The notes under the pieces are model-generated. The model did not search any database. It was given only the letters and a program-made list of their open reading frames with translations, and was not told the origin of the DNA. Positions 57,437-64,000 of a stretch of DNA of 64,000 nt are shown in pieces (position 1 is the first letter of the stretch; every line of letters begins with the position of its first letter). The stretch covers positions 372,001 through 436,000 of the forward strand of contig JAGFBZ010000011.1 in NCBI GenBank assembly GCA_018398805.1, given 5' to 3'. The position numbers and the translations under genes are program-made. Origin of the DNA: Hirundichthys speculiger (Eukaryota > Chordata > Actinopteri > Beloniformes > Exocoetidae).

Positions 57437-60400
57437 CCTAATAATTTTAATTGAATACTTTTAATATAAATCTTTTTTTTTCATAATAAGTTAGTTTATG
57501 AGAATGGGCACAGCTTCAGGCCCAGGTATCAGGTTTAAGATAAAGGTAAATTAGAAAAGGATTCCAGGTGTCATTGAAAGCATATATGTATTATTATTTT
57601 GAATAAAAATGTTTTTCCACTAATGTATTCTATGAGGAGGCTGGTCCAGCCACTGTGATATTTTTTAGACTTCCAGTTAAGAAAAAGAGTTTTCTCAGCC
57701 ATAGTTAGAGAAGTAAAGAGCCTATTTCTATGTTTAACTGGACTGTTGTCTACTTCTGTGGGATAACTGAGCAAACAGAGTGATGGGGATGGAGTGATGC
57801 ATCTTATCACATTTTGAGTAGTGACTTTAACTTAAATTTCATGCTTTCATGCTGTCTTTTTAAATTCCGACCAGTCACCTGCTGCAATTAATATCTCAAC
57901 CACAAGACTCATACCACTTAAATGTTCTGTGGAAACGGTGTTGCAGGGGCAGATTTAAAATGACAAGATCAGGAGTATCTCAAGAAACCAGGTGGAACAC
58001 ATTCCTCTTTCTTTTCTTTTATAAGTTCCTGGATGCTGGCAACCCTAAACTTCGCAGCACTTTAAAGAAATGTACAATATAATTCAAGGTATATATCTAG
58101 TGTAATAATCCCCTCATATGTTTTGTGGCAGCCTTATTGAAAATCCTGGAGGAATATACTTGACATGTGCTCAGAGTCCATATCTGTTACATCATCTTGA
58201 CTGCTGTACCGAGATATTAGAAATCCATACTCTCAGAATATGATGTATGACTCGGCTGCTGGATAATTGACTGGGGCTTCGATATGCTTTTCTGAAGAAA
58301 AGAAAAGCAAGGAAGAGAGAAATAACAAAGCAAAAATTAGAATATTTCGCACATTTTGCACAGTGGAAAAGGTCAGATTCATAAGGCAGCTTTAGAAAGT
58401 GACTATTACTCTTGATGAGGGCTGATAACATGTTCGAGGGCTGGGTGTTGAAGTTAAGTGGGTCAGATTGCTGTGATGTGGCATGGCTGAAGGCAATTTG
58501 GCCAAATTTTAATCATGTACGTGTCACCATACTCTCAGAGCCGAAGGGAATTTCTCTTGTCTTATTACTGTCATCTGAGTAAATGAGCCATAGAAGAGAG
58601 CATAGATGAGGGCCGCACAAGTCCATTAAGGTTACAGAGCCTAGTCCACACTATATTTCTACGCTATTTACTTAGATTAATTTTCTTTTTATTTCTACAT
58701 CGTGAAAATATGACTGGATTTCACATAATATAGTTTAGACATTTCTGAATCTGGTTGAAAGATTTGGGAAGACATTTGTAAAGGATGACTGATAGATACA
58801 CAATGAAAGAGCTTTTTTTTTTCTACAAATTAATATTTCATAGCTAAGGAGTTTTAAATGATTTTAACTGTACACATTCTTGGGTTCTTGAATGGTTCTA
58901 TACAAATATTGATACGAACATGAATTGTATGCCTGTGCGTTTTCATTTGTGCGATCTACTGCATTCATCTTTTTTAACAAACTGCAAATGCAATCGGATG
59001 ATCATCTGATTGTACACCAAAAACAAGACAATGCAGTTCTGCTTTTAATTCACATGTGAGCTTGATGTCATCTGCTGCCAGACCTCTTCATCCCTCAGTT
59101 TTCTGTTCTTCTTTAACACACAGCTATGTGTTTGAATCCTCTTTGAATCCACTGCAGCACTCAGCAAAGTTAGATTACAAGCATTAGGAGAGCGATTACT
59201 GTGGGAGGTGGGGGTAGAAGCATCGACTAGTTCCTGACAGTAAATATGTGTACAGTATATATTTGTATCTGAAGTGTTAGTACTTGAAGTACAAACATAT
59301 AGATGCTTTCAAACTGCTTAAATGTAGACAAAAGGTTGTGTCTGTTGGCCACAAGAACTTTTGTTATTTGTTCTGTGTCGTAAGTGTTGGTGTCATTTTG
59401 AAATACGTGGTCAAATCTGTGCCAACAGACTGCATGTCCGTGTGAGTGTGTGTGTGCACAGTTTGAGCGGGTATAAAATGGAGTGCGTGTGACTAGATAA
59501 CTTACTGTTTTACTGCCCATCCCAAGACAGACATTAGTGGAGGCCGTCCAGTAACTGCTGCATATGCCATCCTAATCTGTTTCCCCTGCTGTGCCAGGTG
59601 TGAAGACAGCAGGCACTTTTGCAAGGACAGCCAACTATGTGAAAACTCTGCACTCAAGGCAAAGCTCGCAGACGCAGTGGCATAAATCCTCATGTAATTA
59701 TGTCATAAACAGAGATGGAACAATAAAACTTTGTTTAGATGTGTGCTGAAACTGAGTGGGAGGCCTAATCTTGCACAAATGGCCTCTTGTCGGGCCATTG
59801 ACTTCCTTTGCTGTACTACATTATGTTATTACATGTGGAAGTGATTGACTGTTGATGGTTTGATTCCATGAGATGGATTGGCCCACTGGACCCCCTACTA
59901 ACTGACCATGCTGAGTATCCGTCTGATGTGTAAATGATGATTTAGGCAGATATGGCCATGTCACATCTGACTGTTGGAGCCTTTAGTTTTTAATGTTGAT
60001 ATTCAAATAAATAGTCCCTCACTTTCAAGGATCTCATCTGGTGAACTGCTATTTTGCTCTACTGAAGACAGTGGCATCTTTGAAAGCTTGGTAAAAAGGC
60101 GCTTATATATACGATAGTTTAGTTCAGAGAATTAGGAAATTAATGATTGGGCCCTATATTTTTAGTGGAGAGCTTTATCCCCGTATAACTCTGCATCTGC
60201 GGAGACATTGTTAAACTTTTATATTATAAAGCTGACCAGAGAATGAGCTGAAATCGATCAAGTTTTATATAGCAATTAGCAGTGATTTAAAAAGTAAAAT
60301 TAAGTGAAAAAAACTAAACAAAACTTACTGATTTGATTTGTTGTGAATCTGGTTTTTATTTTTTTGGTCTTCTTTTACTTCTTTCTGGTTCTCTGCTTTC

Positions 60401-62599
60401 AAAATTCAACAAAATTTTAATTAAGAGTCTGCTACTGAACAGAAGTAACATTTGGATTCAAAACTATAAAATTCCGATTTACTATTGTCTAAGAATTGTT
60501 TTGCAGTTGAAATGTCTGTAGGTTCCGTGAATGCGACTCTAAAAATGAATCCCATCAGAGTTTTTCTTGCGTGTCCCTTTGTCTGGCTTCAAACTATTAA
60601 AATAGTTTCATTCTGTTACATTAGCCCAGATTTCCTTCATCCTGTGCAAATGACCACTTCTCCTGAAAGGACGTACATATCACACAAGTACACTGAAAAT
60701 GCTCAGGAATCATCTAGTTTTCACCTTAACATCAAACAAAACTCTACTATGGCTTTTCAGGGAAATCAATTATCTTTTCTTTTTTTTTTTTTGTCTCCTT
60801 TCAGCAGAAGTGAAGTAGCAGGGGCATTGTGTTTGAACTTCTCCCATGCTGACCCGTTGTCATATCTCCCAATGCAAAGAAGAAGATGGTGTTTCAAAAA
60901 GGACACGTGTATTGCTCATAGAGCACCAGCTTTGAGAACGGCATTGTGTACTTTTATTTGAGGGTTGTTAAAACGCTTTGGGTCCCTTTTGCTGATTATC
61001 TCTCATAGATTGTATCTCTTTCCTTTTCTGTCTTGCCTTCTGTAATAGCCCGAGAGCTTTGTAGTGTGCATGCTGTGATTCTCTTTTGCTCTGTTCTTCA
61101 GGTAATCTGACACAACTGCAAAAAAAAAAGGCCACCTTCCTGCATAAGATAAAGCTTTTAGTTTGATCTGATCAGAGTGGAGCCTTTAGATCTATACATC
61201 ATTAAGAGATATGTTTGCGAATTCAATTGATTTTATCCAAGTTACAATGCCATGCCATAGAGTAACTCTTTTGTATTTCCAGAAGTATTTAAACTTGTCT
61301 TTGAGTCGTATTCTCACACCTAAATTTAAACCACGAAATGCTTACACAGGTGTTTAGAGGTCGTCAGGTGCATATATTGGTGTGGAATTAATTTGTTTCA
61401 TTGACCATTTAAGAAAGACAAAAAGCTCTACTCAACAGTAAAACATGTATGGCTTTGTGGAAATCATTTGAGATGACAAATGTACAGGTAGTTACAATTC
61501 TGATGTCAATGTACAGTTTGGCCACCGTTGAAAGATGCACAAACATTAAAATTAAACTTCAGGATGGACTTCATTCTAAGAAACAAGATTACTATTTTAT
61601 ATTTTCAGGTGTTTAGCACATCTTGGTGATGTAGTCATTGGGAAGCATGTTGTCAAACCTTTGCCACTGTGAGTGCAGAAGAGCAAAAATAAAAAGAAGA
61701 AAAAATTGTTTACTGCAACAGAAGTTGAGAGAAATAGTACAACTTGCACAGTTGCAAACATAAGCATTGTAGGCATCGGAGGTTCTTATTTATATCAACT
61801 GTGTTCATTGGGGTTAAGTTAAGAATCACAGAGCTTGACTAGGTAACCAAGGAGAGCTCTTTCCATCACCACCCTGAGCTTTTAGATAAAATAGCAGCTC
61901 TCCTGTCATATCTGTTGCTACTGAAACGAAGAAAACTTGCATCTCATTTATCCTCACTTGCACCTTCTTTGCTTTGTAGCCTTAACAAAGCAAAGCTACC
62001 ACCTGAGGCGATCAACCCTGAGTAGTACTCTGTCTGAAACACAAATGATGAAAAACAACCTATTTGCTGTGAAGTTTGAGTCCTGAACACCCATGCAAAG
62101 TAATGCCTACACCTTCAAGTTCATGCCAGTCAAACCTGTCTGTATGTTTGTAACCAGGAGACACTCTAATAGCAGCGGGTGCTCATTGTCTTTTTAGATA
62201 ACCGGTATGTCACAAAAAGCAAGTTTTTGAAGATGGAAGTTGGTTTATCTTGCAGCCTTTTCTATGGATTCTTCTTGAGTTCTGGACTGCCTCCTCTGCT
62301 GGCTGAAAATGATTAACAGATTAAACTGTGAATGTCATTTTCTCACATTAGAAGTACAACATTTCTAACATTGAACTTTAACATTGTTTCGTTGATTTAA
62401 CATTGATTCAGGTTAATCTTGACTCAGTTTGCTGTTCTCATGTGACAAACAGCAACTTACCATACCATGACTTTAGAAATAAGATGCTCTTAAGTACTCT
62501 TAACAATCCTGCGATGTCCATGGAATTTTCATCCCTGTTGATTTGATCCTGAGGTGAATAGTTGTAGTTAAATATATTTAAATAGCTTGCACTTGGATC
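57437..62599. other. Unclassified sequence, no gene seen
   Basis: No element, RNA gene or exon is recognised in about 5 kb. A 158-codon plus-strand frame at 60485-60961 has no domain, and its hydrophobic core comes from a T run. The other frames are shorter. Confidence 0.4.
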
Positions 62600-62910
62600 G
62601 AGTATCTCCAAATATGTAATATAAACCGGGGAGTGCTCTAAGTGCTTGAGTGCTATAATGCTAATAGTAATTAATTTCGTTGTGACTTGCTTGAAATGAA
62701 ATATGCTCCGTATTAGCGCAGTAACAAAGTTATTATTTACAAATTCAGCTGTCAAAGCCTGGGAGCTGAGGTTCTTTCTCCTGGAGGTGTGAAGCCCAGA
62801 AACAAACCTCTAATTATTCGATTTGCAATAAAGTGATTCGGAGACTTTCTCCCCTTTGCGGAGTTACTGGAGTGAACCTAATGGACTCTATGCAAATTAG
62901 AGTTGGCATT
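62600..62910. promoter_or_regulatory. Candidate conserved non-coding element
   Basis: This is inference from texture only. The stretch has dense homeodomain-type cores (TAATTAATTT, CTAATTATTC), ATGCAAAT-like and E-box-like (CAGCTG) words, no repeats, and a balanced composition unlike the AT-rich surroundings. Such texture is typical of vertebrate developmental enhancers. No gene is nearby in the window to link it to. Confidence 0.25.
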
Positions 62911-64000
62911 TTTTTTCCTTTTTCCTGGCAGAGCTGAAAGGTGAGGTGAAGGGGTCAAAAGGAGGGACAGCCATTATCATGACACTCATGAGGCCACATC
63001 TATATCCATGTCTCTCATCATCCCCAAGGCCAAAGACATGGTCTCTGGGGTGCAGAGAGAAATTAGAGCACAAAGAGGTCAAGAAATTGAAAAAGAAAAT
63101 AATTGAGAATAAAGGTATGCAAGGATGAGGCAAAGGTGCAAGAAAAACTTGGACGTTCGGAGGGAAAATAAAAGTGAGAGAGAGCCATAGAGACAAAAGA
63201 ATAGGAGTAGGAAAGGCATTAGTCTGTTGATATATTGGTCAGTCATCAGTCACCCTCTGATTTTATGGTGAGATTCCAATCCTGGTTCTGCTTTTTAATT
63301 GATATTAAAGGACGCTGACCAGTATGAGAGCATCCACCTGTTCTTCTCTCTGTTTTCTACATAACCCCTTTCAGTCTTTATTTCTGTAACATTCATATTT
63401 TACTGATGTGGGGCCGCCATAAATGTATAGTAAGGAATTATGGAAAAGGCATCTCTTTGTCACATCTCTCCAGTAGTTGCAATAAGAACAAGTTCCTTCC
63501 TGTCTGAGAGTTGTAGCCTGTAAAAACCTTGTTCTGTATTCTGGCTCTGTAATTCCATCAGCTTCTGAGTGTCGGTGTTCTTTTTCATGGCCTTGTCATG
63601 TAAAAGAAAAAAAAAAAGTACTTTCAAAGAGGAAAATGTCTTCTCATATGATTGTGGTGCCGGTTCCCATGAGCTTTCACATACTATGAAGGGGAGAAGA
63701 TGGAGAGTAATACCCACAGAGAGTACAGGAATGAACCTTTATGTAACAGTGAACTCCAATAAGAAGGGGTTGAGGCTGAGCACGGATGAGGGGATTTATT
63801 ATAGAGGAATACATTTATTTTGGTCCACTTCTTTATAACAATGAAATTTCATCTGTTAATTGATTTCACATTATTTCAGTTTATTTCAATTCTGCAAACA
63901 GAATCTGATTTATCCTGAAATAAAATCAGACCTGCCAAAAACCTTTATACCTCTGTAGTAGACGTGCATGTGCATGAATTAATTTTCCAGGACATCTCAA
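62911..64000. other. Unclassified sequence, no gene seen
   Basis: No repeat or gene is recognised up to the window end. Short frames at 62897-63196, 63460-63717 and 63569-63838 overlap on opposite strands and show no domain. Confidence 0.4.

Noticed and set aside
60485..60961. Plus-strand frame of 158 codons
   Set aside because: No domain. The hydrophobic part is produced by a T run and the start lacks context. A chance ORF is the simpler reading.

Overview
This window looks like a non-coding stretch of a teleost (probably percomorph) fish genome: intergenic or deep intronic DNA filled with transposable elements. The evidence is the mix of families, which is typical of ray-finned fish: piggyBac, hAT, Tc1-like, Jockey/L2-type and RTE LINEs, a DIRS-like tyrosine-recombinase element, tRNA-derived SINEs, and LINE tails ending in (GAATT)n. 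There is no operon-like gene order. I recognise no multi-exon host gene. The only candidates for host genes are five tRNA-Leu copies and one short ORF on the minus strand near 38.3-38.5 kb that resembles a small secreted peptide exon.

Layout. 0-5 kb: a complete non-autonomous hAT element (443-1572, perfect 8-bp target duplication) and a dead Tc1-like element (about 3233-4440). 5-12 kb: a DNA-transposon end, an (AGAGG)n tract, a tRNA-derived SINE, the 3' tail of a LINE and a degraded SINE. 12.4-15.2 kb: a LINE with an almost open reverse transcriptase (one frameshift), bracketed by a 126-bp direct repeat. 16-18 kb: a DIRS-like recombinase remnant and a short hAT MITE. 18-28 kb: nothing recognised apart from small hairpins. 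28-30.6 kb: an LTR-like block, then an RTE-clade LINE on the minus strand. 34.7-36.4 kb: a SINE and the longest copy of a LINE tail family that has four copies here (9.8, 35, 39.7 and 51.4 kb).

40.4-44.7 kb is a piggyBac element with intact TTAA ends and a decayed transposase C-terminus. It is interrupted by a second LINE that carries its own 8-bp target duplication and a 281-bp internal duplication. 45.85-50.0 kb is a GATA/GACA-rich minisatellite (28-bp unit) carrying five tRNA-Leu copies in one orientation. Three copies have anticodon AAG on a body normally read as Leu-CAG, and two have CAG. 55.5-57.4 kb is a second piggyBac element of a different family, again TTAA-flanked, with a 367-bp TA-flanked MITE inside it. 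57.4-64 kb is mostly unique sequence with one stretch (about 62.6-62.9 kb) that reads like a conserved non-coding element.

The elements do not work together as a pathway. The window records successive insertions: LINE into piggyBac, MITE into piggyBac, and an RTE LINE beside an LTR. It also shows SINEs sharing tails with LINEs, and local amplification of a tRNA locus inside a satellite.
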